Below are positions 52,201 through 63,467 of a stretch of 64,000 nt of DNA, piece after piece. Position numbers and translations under genes: made by a program. The DNA is from Haemonchus contortus (lineage: Eukaryota; Nematoda; Chromadorea; Rhabditida; Trichostrongylidae): NCBI GenBank assembly GCA_000469685.2, contig LS997567.1, forward strand, positions 43,376,275-43,440,274, written 5' to 3'. The notes under the pieces were generated by a model that ran no database searches, was not told where the DNA came from, and saw only the letters and a list, made by a program, of their open reading frames with translations. Numbering within the stretch: the first letter of the stretch is position 1; each line of letters opens with the position of its first letter.

Positions 52201-53676
52201 TCTCCTAAACAGTTACTGTAGAAGTGCAGTACCCCTTGCAAAACTTAATTACTCACATCAATAGATGACTTTCCATCGGCTTCACCAGTCTTGGCCTCAG
52301 CGAGCTTCTTCTGTCCCATACCGATCAATTTGATAATGGTACCAATAAGACCGCCAGACGGGGTAGTGGCTTCTTTGCGGATTTCTTCGAACTGAAAGCA
52401 AATTTTGTCACTGCACCACAGCTTAAAAGTGATCAAGTCCACGTCCTCACCTCATCCTCGAAACTGTCCGATTTGGAGTCGTCATCATGGGATGAGGCTA
52501 CAGCAGAAACGGATTGCGGTGCACGTCTGATGTCGGCTGGGAGGAATCCACCTTCCGGAATCTTTAACACATGTGCATAGAGTCAAAAGGGTAACAAAAT
52601 CGAATATTCAAGTATACCTCGGGATCAGAAGGAACTACTGGGAGATTAGGGGTTCCTCCAATAACACCGGACTCTCGGCTAACGAACGTCTCTGGCTCAG
52701 CGATGGGCGCTTTGGGAAGTTTCGGGAATACCTGAAAAGCTATGTGTAAAGCAGACCGATTATTTGATACTACAGAATGATTCACAGTAGATTCTTTTAT
52801 ATACCTTTGGGATGCCCATAATGGAACTTTTAGGTTCTTCGCCTGAACCCTCGACTTCACTTGAGAGGACTTTCTGGAATAAAAGTTATGTTTAAAGCGA
52901 GTTCCACTGAATGGTACCAATACTCCTACTCGTAACTTCTTTATTTAGACTATTTTGTGAATATTTACGAGTGATATCTAAAGAATCGCTCCACATGTGT
53001 CCATGGAATGTGGCCTAGTTTCGAATTGAAATGCGAATCCGACATGTAATTAGATTAAACGATTCTCAATTCTATCATCAATCAAGAAAACCACATCTGG
53101 ACCGTTATGACATCTCGGTCAAGCGATTTCATTTTCACGACGATTGGTTCAGTGATTAGCGAATGGTGAAGTTACTATTCAACGAGCACGGCTCATTCTA
53201 TTTCTCAAAAAAAAAAATTACAAAAAAACGAAAAAAAACTACTGTTAACGAACCTCTGGAGCTCTGCGCATGGTTGAGCCGAAAGTCGTTACAGGTTTGT
53301 TATTGTTCAGTAAAGAGAAACCTGAGCCAAATCCAGGAGGTAGTGCCTGACCACTAGCTGGTTCAGGAGCAGTGAAGAACTGCTCAAGTGTACGCTCAAG
53401 AGTCGAGGGCACATGAACAGGCTTACTGCCAGCTGCTGGCTCAGACGGAGCACCAATTTCATAAGTTTTTTCGGGGAACAGACCACCTGGGCGAGGTCCT
53501 AGTAATGAGTCGACCAGTTCACGAGCGTGCCCGTCGAGCTCAAAAAAGGAAGAGTACTCAGGTGGTACAGTGGGTTTCGCAGCATATCGAGGCGCTTGGG
53601 GTAAGGCGAATACGTCATGCTGACCGACGGCCGACGAGATGACCACGGCAACGACCAACACACACAACCACTGCAT
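49249..53676 (-). CDS. Secreted lipocalin-domain protein B with long N-terminal extension
   Basis: Eleven exons (53676-53254, 52873-52805, 52731-52618, 52561-52451, 52391-52257, 52204-52085, 52028-51816, 51559-51481, 51428-51285, 50942-50824, 49386-49249) give 554 aa. MQWLCVLVVAVVISSAVGQ is a clear signal peptide; I chose this ATG because the frame upstream has only a GTG. Residues of about 20-385 are a low-complexity Pro/Ser/acidic extension without a recognised domain. The lipocalin domain starts at SFMGQWYQ and contains GQCSMVAYKK, NNEYEYIIMSTN and FPLYVFARDP; the tail Cys lies in SSLCTFPPS. The phase-0 intron directly after GQWYQ is shared with gene C and not with A or D, so B and C look like sister copies. 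Intron 10 holds a TTAA-flanked MITE. Confidence 0.83.
50264..50765. mobile_element. piggyBac-like MITE (494 bp plus TTAA duplication)
   Basis: TTAA at 50264-50267 and 50762-50765 flank ends AGGCACAGTTCACGAT and its complement ATCGTGAACTGTGCCT. TTAA target duplication is the hallmark of piggyBac-family transposition. No transposase is present, so it is non-autonomous. It sits in intron 10 of lipocalin B. Confidence 0.8.
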
Positions 53677-53708
53677 ATCCGACTGATCCGCAGCGCTACT
53701 GGACACTT

Positions 53709-53710
53709 CT
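53709..53710 (-). promoter_or_regulatory. Likely trans-splice acceptor of lipocalin B
   Basis: On the minus strand TTCTCTTAG|AAGTG lies 32 bases before the start codon and only about 60 bases after the poly(A) signal of gene C (53769-53774). In nematodes such spacing usually means an operon whose downstream mRNA receives a spliced leader. No mRNA evidence is available here. Confidence 0.45.
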
Positions 53711-53768
53711 AAGAGAACACGTTGACGGAGCTGATCGACACAGAGACTGAATGCCCTTTATGACACGA

Positions 53769-53774
53769 TTTATT
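53769..53774 (-). promoter_or_regulatory. Poly(A) signal of lipocalin C
   Basis: AATAAA on the minus strand, 204 bases after the gene C stop codon and 93 bases before the gene B ATG. Confidence 0.6.
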
Positions 53775-53977
53775 GCGAGATACACAGAGACACAAACAGA
53801 GATATTATGTGGTTAGCGGTAGGGGTGGGGGAGGCTGTGGCGACGGCGGTAACACAGCGACGGAGGGCGCCGTCGATGGGTGGGCCTGAGTGCGGCGACC
53901 AGCGCGGCGACGGATGGTGGCGATGACGGCGATGGTAAGGCGAAACGAGGTCAGTGAATCGTGGTAGTCGAGGCGAA

Positions 53978-56900
53978 TCAGTGACCTTCAGTGCCGACGA
54001 GACGCTCGAGTGTCTTCTTTGGATCACGAAGTAAATCCGCCAACGGCATGCCGGACATGGCTGGCTCGGCAGTTCCGTTGCGGCTACGCTCGGCCAGCTC
54101 CTGGTTCTTCAGAACCCTGAAACAACGAAATTTCGGTGATTAGGACACTTCGTTGAAAAAAACATTTCACTAATTGACCTAGTTGACCTTCATGCCGATC
54201 GTCAATGAAAGGGAAATTTGTTATTTGTACTACCACTACCTACTTTGACACGATTCACATAGAAGGGACCACCCAGGTATGAACGGAATACGCCACCTCG
54301 CAGCACCACCTAATCAGAGTCTTATGTCGTTTCGCGAAGGGGAATCTTCAGAAATTTAAAAACTTGAGTTTCAGCTTCTCAGCTTTCAGCTATCAATAGA
54401 CATGTTTGGTTGATTCTCGTTGTCTCCCTAGGTAGAATTTTATTTCAAAGATGTTGCACGGAAGTAATAAATGAACTACTGTCTTTGTTATACACATTTG
54501 GACTGAAGAATTCGATAGTTCCCTATTCCTCAAAAAAGGCCTAAATGATAGGCTCACGCGGTAGTTACGCCTTAATTTCTGTCTAGGCCAACCGATCTTT
54601 CTATCCGGCTAAATGGACATGACCATAAGAAGATGGTTTATTTAGTCTTACTTAATCTTCTAAAAAAATTGACTTGCGCATTGGCCCAAGATTGTTAGCC
54701 CCTGTGTGAGAACTAGAAGTCCTTGTTCCTGCAAGTGGCCAAATTAAACTTTTAGCTTGAAAGGCCGTATGAGAGTTAGACGCGTGGCGTATCCCGTGGT
54801 AGCATTGAGCAGAGTTTTCCAGAGTTTTGCCCGATTATTTGAATTCAAAAAGAGCTTGTACGAATTCCCAACTACTCACCGCCTGGCAAACACCTCCTTC
54901 TCTGATGGCCATTCGCAGTCTGGTCCTTGATAGATAGGACGAGGACTGTTCCAGAACACTCGACCACCGAAACCTTTGTCCTCCATGAACGCCAGTACGT
55001 CTTTGTTGTACTTCTGCAAAAGCTCGTGATAAATACCTTTCCATCATGTTGTCTATTTATGAAGTACCCTAACTAATAAACCATCATCTCTTCCTTTAGG
55101 ATAATCAATCTTTCATGATGGAATTTGTACAGAAAGATATCAGACACTGATTGCGCCCTCCGTGTTCTCTACTAGGTGTATAGATATCATCCGTTTTCTT
55201 CGTTGGTGGTCTTATGGTAGGTGGCTATGATAACGAATCGGGACGGGGTTACGTAAGGCTGATTTTCACAGTTTGACCCAGATTTTTTCTGTCGCGCGCT
55301 CGTTTCCAAGCTCGTTCTGGGTGCGATGTTGCGTAAGGCGGCACCTTGTGTTACAAGATCCGAGAATTGCAGAGGCCCGAGCTTCGGGTCAGCGCGGTCA
55401 TCGCTCGATTGGGAACCCAGACTGGCGCTTACGATAAGATCGACATCTCCCTGTACCATGTGTCTAATAAACTATTACACCTTGTCTATTCCTCGCCTTG
55501 AACATCAACATCAGAACATACCTTAGGGAAACTTGAAACTGAATAGAAATTGACCTGGAAGAAAGTATGAGGGTCCCGTGCGTAGACGGCAAGGGACAAC
55601 CTGTTGGCGTCCGTCACGACGATGTACTGAATAGGTTCATCTGCTTTACCGGTTTTGTTGTGAAACGAAGGACCAGCCGCGATGATGTAAACTGAACACA
55701 CCACCTTTGATTACTCAAGTTCTACAGATTACTTTGAGGTGCTTACACTGTCTTGGGTAAAAGTACTCCTCAGTGTACATCCAGTACTGTCCAGGTCCAA
55801 CTTTGTTCATATCTCGTTTATAAGTCTCAATTGGCCCTGTTTTTGAAACGGTTCTGTACGCTTCCTCCATTGAAAAACCGTCTTCACCCATTATGGGATT
55901 CGGCGAGACTGTAAAAGGTAAGTTATGCGTGGGTATTGTGAAAGAGACCCATTTTCCAAACTCCAATACCTATCAAATAGACTAGTATAAGCCATACTCA
56001 CAGTATGCAACAGGGCAATACATCTGGGTTCGGAATACGTCGAAATTTATAGCCGCTTTGTACATCTAAACAAAAAGTTCCAACTTTCTCACTTACTCAA
56101 AAGGAAGTAGTAGCCTTTCAGACACATGAAACTGTGTAACTTTACTACGTGTAAAGTGACCGGTAAACAAACATTTCAATATTTGCTAACCTGGAACCAC
56201 CGTCCCATTATCAACTCCGACGGTACACTTATAGTGTCAACACTAGTTTCCAGCATTCGGCCGAGACCACCTATGATGCCCGTGATCGTATTGATGTCCA
56301 TCTGAATCAAAGTACTGTAACCTATCAAAAATTGTCTTTCTACATCAACAAAATCAAATTACGCTCCGCTTCAATGACTCAAGTAGAATGGGATAGCGGG
56401 CCGCTGCATTCCTACCGTGGACTGGACAACGGTTCAGAAGCAGAAACACCCCAGTATCGGAGAAAATAATTACCTTACTTCTTTTGAGAGTACCTCGTAC
56501 TGGTTGCTAAAGGAGTAAGTATTACTTGCAAAGCAACTACTAATTGATTACTCGCTTTAAACTTGACCAACAATGCTAAAAGGCTGCATCATTCATCATA
56601 AACTACGTGTACACCCTAATATGTATATACAATGAACGGCAGTTAGAAGTAATTACCGTTGTAACGCATTCTATCAAAGGCAATATATTATGATTTTTGA
56701 TGATCTTTCTAATATACATAAACGGTAATCCTCCAGTTCAGACGTAAACTATGGGAGTTACTAAGAATTACTCGACATCCCTCAAACTACCTTGGTTATT
56801 ACCTTAGTTCATGCTGCAAGTAAGAAGCTGCGAGGCCCACTCATCAGAACCTAGTGGCAATACAATCTTTCAGAAGTATTCAAAAACCTGTTGTATTCCC

Positions 56901-57100
56901 TAGGGTCACCACTTTTGAGACGAACTCAATGGTATGGGGCACTATGCGTGTGGCAGTTACTGACAACCCAATAAACTCAACGATGATGTTATCTATCGTG
57001 TCTAAGATGAGATACTCGTAATACTTACCGTTTTCTCACCGATAGCCAGTATCGATGGTATGACGAGGACGCCAAAAGGGATGAGGGTGTTCCTGAGCAT
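53978..57100 (-). CDS. Secreted lipocalin-domain protein C (shortest member)
   Basis: Seven exons (57100-57029, 56301-56191, 56065-56002, 55908-55747, 55691-55555, 55013-54880, 54116-53978) give 272 aa. The start MLRNTLIPFGVLVIPSILAIG is a signal peptide. Only about 30 residues separate it from the barrel, which opens with LIMGRWFQ, so this copy lacks the long extensions of A, B and D. Later blocks are MYCPVAYF, QYWMYTEEYFY, IQYIVVTDANRLSLAVYARD and VLAFMEDKGF. The C-terminal Cys lies in PDCEWPSEKE. Unlike its relatives it continues for about 60 residues past the barrel in a charged tail (LADLLRDPKKTLERLVGTEG). An exon-like piece at about 54243-54309 was skipped because its phase does not fit. 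Gene B starts about 300 bases downstream, as in an operon. Confidence 0.84.
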
Positions 57101-57376
57101 GACTGCGCGATGACTGCCCGACTGTATGACCTTCGCGCCTATTGCGGTTGAGGCGGCCGGTGGCGGCGGTGACGGTTAGACCACCGAAAACCCTGATTCG
57201 GCCATTATCAAGTACACATAACAACCGGTCTCGTAGGTCAAGGTATCTCGGCAATGGTTTTTTATTTACTGCGGCCGGGTTCAGTGTCCTCATTACCTGC
57301 TGTGCCTTATTACTCGAGTAACAAACGGTTTTCGACGTCGCCGAGGCCGAGGACACAATACTTTACATTTAAGTTT

Positions 57377-57382
57377 TTTATT
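57377..57382 (-). promoter_or_regulatory. Poly(A) signal of lipocalin D
   Basis: AATAAA on the minus strand, 119 bases after the gene D stop codon. Gene C begins 277 bases further on. Confidence 0.6.
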
Positions 57383-57500
57383 ATTAAGTAATTATTCAAT
57401 AACAATTATTCATCAGCAATCTAATGTACAGCATAGCAACAGTGGAATGTTTGGAGGTCGTCACTGAGTGATGGCAGAAATGGGTGACCGGTAGTGTTGT

Positions 57501-60500
57501 TTACTTGCCGAACACTTCGAATGTACTGTCAGCGTATTGACAGCTAGAATAGCCGGACGGTTGTAGGAGGTTGAAGGCACGGATGAAGCCATTGATGAAG
57601 CCTTGGTCTTCTAACCAGCGCAGTACCTGCAAGAAATTGACTTGAACCATTTTCATAGTACCTTACAGCAAAAACTATTGGCATGTTACTCCAGTAGCTC
57701 CTATAACTGCCTACAGCTACAGTCGAAAGAGTTCAGGAAGATAAGTAAATCTTGAAAATTAGTTCAATGAAAACATATTATTCGAAACCATCTTTCGGTT
57801 CTCATCCGTCTGTCTGACTAACCACCTAGATTTCCGCCAAGGTCAATTAGAATCCGACCCCACACGGTATATGCGCCTTCTTCAAAACGGCCTCTCAGTT
57901 TTGTAGAGTTACTTTGTCAAAAAAAAACTACTAATACAAACCTCGGTTTGGTACTTGGATTTGAATGTGTCAGGATCTCGTACCAATACCGTCACTGGAT
58001 ACCGTACCCAGTTCGACACGATAGCGTACTCGTATTGTGGATTACCGAATGGATCCTTTCCTTCGGGACCAAGCTTGTAGATCCAGACTGGAATTACCTT
58101 TCATCACAGGGATCTTATTTTAAACGGATCAATCAATATAATATGTTATTACATGGTTGAGCATCACTGCTCTCGCTGGTATGGAGCTGTAGCATAGCAT
58201 CCTTGCTTCCACCACGGAAGGCATAACCGATAGAGTATCTGAAAGTTGTATTTGAAAAATCAAATCACTGAATTTTCTAAAAATACTTTTGTAAACTAGT
58301 TTATGCGAGTACTTTCGGAATGATGTAAGTGATTACCTCACAGGACCGAATTCAGATCCCTCCCTGTAGATCTTGAGGGCAGTGAAAGTGGCGGTCTTGT
58401 CGTTCTTTGTAAGTCCTCCATCTGAAGTGGGAAGTTACATAAAGAGTAGGTAACCATATCTTGTTTTTCAGCAGGATTCCCTCTATGAGACTCTTTTTAT
58501 GAGTAAAAGGGGATGCTAACTAGGATGCTAAAGTCCGAAACCTTCGGGAATTTCTAGAAATGGTGGAGTGCGATACACAAATTGCCTCTGTCTCCTGAGG
58601 CTCTTACTCTTACCAAATAAACATTTGGAAGAGATAAAGTGATGCAAAGTGGAAATGAAAAGATTCAAAAGCTAAAAAGCTACTTAGTCACGAGAATTAC
58701 TTACAGTGGTGCACGACACATCGTTGTTCAGTAGCACGAGGTGAGTTGATTCCCTCGAACCACCGTCCCATGAATTTGCTAAGATCGAAATTGGAAGGAG
58801 TTTCAGGCAGGAGAGCATCAGTGACATTATCAGCCAAAATTTGAAGTTGCTCAGGTGGCAGCATATCGGCCAAAGTGGTTCCATTGGACAAACGTCGAGT
58901 GATCGATCCTGAAATTTGATAGTAAAACAGCAATTTTTAGGTGGTCTTTTCCTCAATTTCCTTCTTGCAAAATAATTGTTTGATAGTGATCTATTACGCA
59001 TGTCCGGCTGGTTACGTTAGCACGTGCGGGGTGGCGCGATTGACCTGAATGTGACGATGCGCCACTAACACACTTCCATATCAGTGGGTCGCAATCGGAA
59101 AGTTTGATACAAAACATCTAATTAGCGGTCTTACAAAGGAAAACGCTGAAATATCAAAAAGCTATCCTTCAAAAAAATTGAAAACATCCTAATGACTAAC
59201 CGATAAGGTTGACGACGTCAATCTGTCCCTGAGCATTCCTGGGAATACCTCCCGGTAGCAAGGGAATTCCGGGAATCCTTGGCAATCCAGCGTGAGTGGG
59301 AGTGTTACCGCCGCCTGAACAACCAATGGGTAATTTCGATAAATGAAATCAAAACTGCAACTGAAAGCATGTTGATAGCCTATCAAGCAAAAACTCACCT
59401 CCACCGAGGAACGATGAAATTCCGGAAAGGGCACGTTGAGCTGTTGATGGTTGCCGACGGATGTTAGATCCACGGACATGGTTCGTAACACCATTATCGT
59501 CGACTGATTGGGAAACGACTGGACCATCTTGTGATGAAGCTGATGCAGCTGCTGCTGATGCATGCTTAGAAGGAGTGCCAAGTAGGGATGGCAGCGATTG
59601 TGAAAGGGCATCTGATACACCAGCTGAAAAAAATGGCCTCATATCCAGCAAAACAGGAAGACTGAGTGGACTGGAAACATACTACTTCATTATACTTACT
59701 CTCTTTTACTAGCTTGCGAATAGAGTTTGACAATAATCCGATCAGGCCATTCTCTCCAGGCTTATCAGCTGGAAGGGGAACTGGGGCACCAGCTCCATCA
59801 TAAGGACCAGGATTTCGAGCCTCGTTTACAAGCTGACTAATTTGGTCTTGGAACTTAGGGTTTGCTTGTGCCAGTATATCTACAATAATACACAATCAAC
59901 AAATGATTCCTGTAGAGTACAGAAATAATAGAAAAGTACTCGCCTGTCTGAGTAGGAGCAGCATGAGCCACAGCGTTACCTGTGAGGTGCTCAGCGGGCA
60001 GCCCTTGTACAGGAATTCCAGCAGCTCGAAGCTCCTAAAATCCCACTGGACCATGTAGCTGTTATCAGATCCCAATAGTTTGGCTATTTACCTGAACGGC
60101 ACCTGCAAATCCGTTCGGATGATTTCCAGTAAGCCCTGGTATTCCGAACGAATCGAGTCCAAAGAACTTGATTAACTGGTTTTGGACGTCAGGAGGGATT
60201 GTGACTGGAGGTGGTGGGGGCACGCTGGCGCCTGTTCGTGGTACAAACTGCTGGCTACCAGGTGGAGCAGTTTGTTGATAGACTGGTTGCTGCTGTGCCG
60301 CTGGAGGTGATGGAGGTAACGGCTGAAAATACTTTTTGATTAAGAGTTTCCCAGAGAAAGGAAAGTCTCAATAAATAGCAGAGTACGGACCGGCTGCGCT
60401 ACGGATGTTGCAGCTGGGGCAGCATTCTGAGAAGCCGGTGGCACCATCGGCGCCTGGACAGCTCGCGGAGCAGAAACCTACAGAGAGCCTAGAGTTTATT

Positions 60501-60670
60501 CAGTTGTTGCCTTTATGCTGTATGTAGTTACAAACCTCTGAAAGGAATCTGGGCTTGCTGGACATTGGCGGAAGTCGGATAATGACAGGCTGAGTGGGAT
60601 CATCTTGTGCAAGTGCTTGTGTGGCGGCGGCCAAAAGGCCGACGACGGTGGTGAAAATCAGAGCTGTCAT
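57501..60670 (-). CDS. Secreted lipocalin-domain protein D with Pro/Gln/Ala-rich extension
   Basis: Twelve exons (60670-60536, 60477-60391, 60322-60092, 60034-59944, 59879-59700, 59623-59399, 59314-59201, 58908-58705, 58421-58337, 58238-58153, 58087-57942, 57626-57501) give 569 aa. MTALIFTTVVGLLAAATQAL is a signal peptide. About 370 residues of Pro/Gln/Ala/Ser-rich sequence follow (PLPPSPPAAQQQPVYQQ; SVPPPPPVTIPPD; LPRIPGIPLLPGGIP). The barrel opens with KFMGRWFEGINSPR and continues through CVVHH, SIGYAFRGG, QYEYAIVSNWVRYPVTVLVRD and LEDQGFINGF. The tail Cys is in SSCQYADS. Intron phases 1-2-1 across the barrel equal those of gene A. Intron 4 uses a GC donor: the only nearby GT gives a frame with an early stop. 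As the first gene of the row it probably carries the promoter. Confidence 0.86.
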
Positions 60671-60923
60671 CGGGACGCGACTGATGCAGCTGCTGCTTTG
60701 GTAGTGGTCTGTCTATAGCAGGAATGTGAATCTCCGAAGCGTTGAGGGTGGGATCGGGAGGCGAACGACAACTGGGCGGGTCAAGGCCCGGCGCCCGAAC
60801 CCACCGAACCGGCCTCTGACCTACTTCGCTCGCCCTTTCCGAAATAGCACCCCCCTCTGGACAACGATATTCAGGTCAGACAACGGACACATCCGATGAT
60901 GCAACGTATTTGCTTATCTCGTT
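60671..60923. promoter_or_regulatory. Divergent promoter region of lipocalin D and the small plus-strand gene
   Basis: 253 bases separate the two start codons. The part next to gene D is GC-rich. No specific transcription-factor site is claimed. Confidence 0.4.
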
Positions 60924-62555
60924 ATGGATCTTGACGATATTTTCGCCTGTGATCAGTAAATGCAATCACACGAGGGCAAAGAGAATCTTTATGTTCGGGC
61001 CTCAGACTGCTGGAAAGATCAGGGAAACACAAAAAAAACGCTGGATAAAGCAGTAGCAGCCTTATGCTATGTAGTTGTGGCGCTGTATTCCATAAAAATT
61101 ATACAGTACCTTAGCTTCACAGTCGTTTACAGGGCTCAAACTAACGAAGCACAAAACTTATAGAAAACCCTGCAGTATACGGTAGACTGGTGTCTCAATA
61201 AGTGGTTGATACAAAAAACAATCGCACTAATTCAATGCATCTAATAATGAAACTCAACTTCAGGCATTAGGGCTGCATTCATAGTGGGGATGATATCCAT
61301 AGGAAGCTAGTGCTGGCACAAGGACTTTTTGTAAAATTCTCCGACCCCTAAGTCCTAGAACTCTCAATTGATGTCGGTCGTAGCCGCGAGCCTTTTTCCC
61401 TTTACGGCCCTCTATTGAGGACACCTCGAAGTTTTTCCTGTTTCAAGTTGGTATCGAAAGTGCGATGCGCGAAAACCTCGTTCTACTTCTCACCAGTTAA
61501 TAGACATGAGCATGGACATAAAATGTTGTTTGACCTTAATTTCATTCTCCATGAATTACTTCTGTTCACATCTATGGATACTTCTTATATTACTAGTTAT
61601 GCACTGGTATGGATTGATAAGGTTGGATCAAATGATGATCCAAGGGTTTGAGACCGAATCTCCCGCCGGTACTTACTATTGGTAATAAATTTGTGAACAG
61701 AAGCAATAGTTCCTGCACCTGGGCTGCAACTCATTGAATGGCCAACTACTCATTCAAATGTAACTACGATTTTGATTTAAGCTGAGTGCACGGTTGAAAC
61801 GAGCACCAAAAACTCTGAGTGTAAGAGTGCGCAACTGAGGGAAGATAGCAAAAAAACTCACTGCCTCTTCCATGGCTGTTTTTTAATTACATAATTCCCC
61901 AACTAGTACGAGAATTTTTTTATTCGTACAGTAGCTTTCCGCTCCTGCTATTTTTGGTTCCCTTGACTACCACACTCCACTGCAGCTTGGTAATATACCG
62001 CCAAAGTAAGAATTTCTATGCGCTGTGATGTTTGCAGCTCCAATCACACCCAGCTGGACTATTCACTGTGCTCACACTGAAGAGTTGAGCAGAGCACTGG
62101 CGCGCCATATCAGAGCTGGAGAAATAATAAAGTAAGTAATAATATCTGATAAAGAGAAGTATAAAAAATACCTGAAGGAATGAAGCAGTTTTCCTTCGCG
62201 AAAAACATTAGTGTGAAAAAAAAAACAAAAAAAAAGCAAAAAACAGTGTGAGAAAGATTCATTTGTCTTGGACAAGCGGATTATTTTGGATCAGATAAAG
62301 TTCACCGGCCAAAAACTCCTGGGAACCGGCTTTGCTTGACCCCCACAGCACCCTAAATCTGAGAAAACCTCATAAGAGTGTTAAACTATTGAATCCCCCA
62401 TGACCAATAATTAGGTGTCCATTAGCTAATGTAATACTTCTACAATCGTAGAATGCCTTCAAATTGTTTCCTCCAGAAAAACTGAATCATATGAGCGCCT
62501 TAAGCAGGAACGAACATTGAAATACTTCTGGACGATAGAGGAATTTCCCAGCTGA
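60924..62555 (+). CDS. Predicted small protein, 74 aa, family unknown
   Basis: Four exons join in phase: 60924-60955 (MDLDDIFACD...), 61986-62005, 62038-62131 (PITPSWTIHCAHTEELSRAL...RAGEIIK) and 62477-62555 (KTESYERLKQERTLKYFWTI...EEFPS, TGA). Every junction has a consensus acceptor (CTGCAG, TTTGCAG, CTCCAG) and a donor of the GTAAAT/GTAAG type. The 20-base second exon could instead start at 61932, giving a hydrophobic insert and 92 aa; the short form is more protein-like. I do not recognise the family. The product is hydrophilic, without signal peptide or membrane segment, and has a charged C-terminal half likely to be helical. It is divergent from lipocalin D. The four-way phase agreement is the main support; a poly(A) signal is weak (AATAAG). 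Confidence 0.45.
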
Positions 62556-62991
62556 GCTAAAATCTTGGCAGGTTCAATTAATTTCATTCAAAAAGAACTA
62601 TCTGACTGAAAAGCATTTAATGAATGCGGAATAAGTTTCACATAGCCAAATACGCACGCTCATTTTACGGATGAAAACTTGATCGGTTGGAAAGGAATGG
62701 GCAACCCTTCGAAAGAAGTCGTTCCGTATGAATACGTCATCTCCTGGTCTATGAAGTGATTCGAACACCAGTGCACCATCATAAGTCATACGTCCTCATG
62801 GACATTTTTTTGTTCATATTAGTTATCTATTCTCTGAATATTTTAATTTATGTCATAACTGGCCTATTTTTATCCCGAACCTCTTCCCAATGAAATTTCT
62901 TCCTACGAAAAGAACAGTGAGGTTCTCTGTGGTCCAACACTTATACAAACTAACACTTTCCTTCTATGCCTGACAATTCGTTGCTTCTTAC
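62556..62991. other. Region between the small gene and the unknown minus-strand exons
   Basis: An open minus-strand frame at 62598-62789 (LVFESLHRPGDDVFIRNDFF...) could be a further exon of the minus-strand gene, but the phase gives a stop at the only clear junction. Nothing else seen. Confidence 0.3.
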
Positions 62992-63467
62992 AAAAGCCAT
63001 ATAAAATCGAATCTAGGCTCCGAGTTGTCAAGGAAATTTCATGGTACCACTCCCTCTCCAGCTCTCGCTTCATAGACTGGCCGAGACAACCAGGAAAAGA
63101 CAAAGGAACAAAGCAGCTTCCTACAGACGTCAATTTTTTACCTCGTCTGGAAGTACAGCTTACTTCCACCTCTTACTTTGTTATAATTTCACTACAATAG
63201 TTTGCGACCTTAATCTCAAATGAAAGCGTATCCTCGTAGTTATGAATTGATATGTTCGTGAATTAGTGCTGGTTCTTCCCGTGACTCGAGTCTGTGTAGA
63301 TCGAATCCCGTAAAAATAAATCAAAAGCACTCAATTCTCTGGGAAGCACCAAGGCAGATCTCAACCATATCCATTCAATGCTTGTTGATTTGTTTCAATC
63401 CATTCGCCACATGTGTAGAGTAATACTTACCGACGCGCTCCGCAATCACTACAGTATCCGGATTCAT
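62992..63467 (-). CDS. Probable 5' exons of an unknown gene, partial
   Basis: Exon 1 at 63467-63431 encodes MNPDTVVIAERV and ends before GTAAGT in phase 1. Exon 2 at 63120-62992 begins after CTGTAG in the matching phase, reads GSCFVPLSFPGCLGQ then MKRELEREWYHEISLTTRSL and DSILYGF, and reaches another donor GTAAGA in phase 1. The family is not recognised. No third exon could be placed, so the model is partial. A possible trans-splice acceptor (TTGTAG) lies 22 bases before the ATG. This could be coincidence. Confidence 0.35.

Noticed and set aside
53674..53706. Upstream extended start for lipocalin B
   Set aside because: The upstream codon is GTG, not ATG. The ATG at 53676 begins a signal peptide just after a likely splice-leader acceptor.
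54243..54309. Exon-like piece between lipocalin C exons 6 and 7 (VVLRGGVFRSYLGG)
   Set aside because: Exon 6 ends in phase 2 and joins exon 7 directly in frame; inserting this piece gives a stop.
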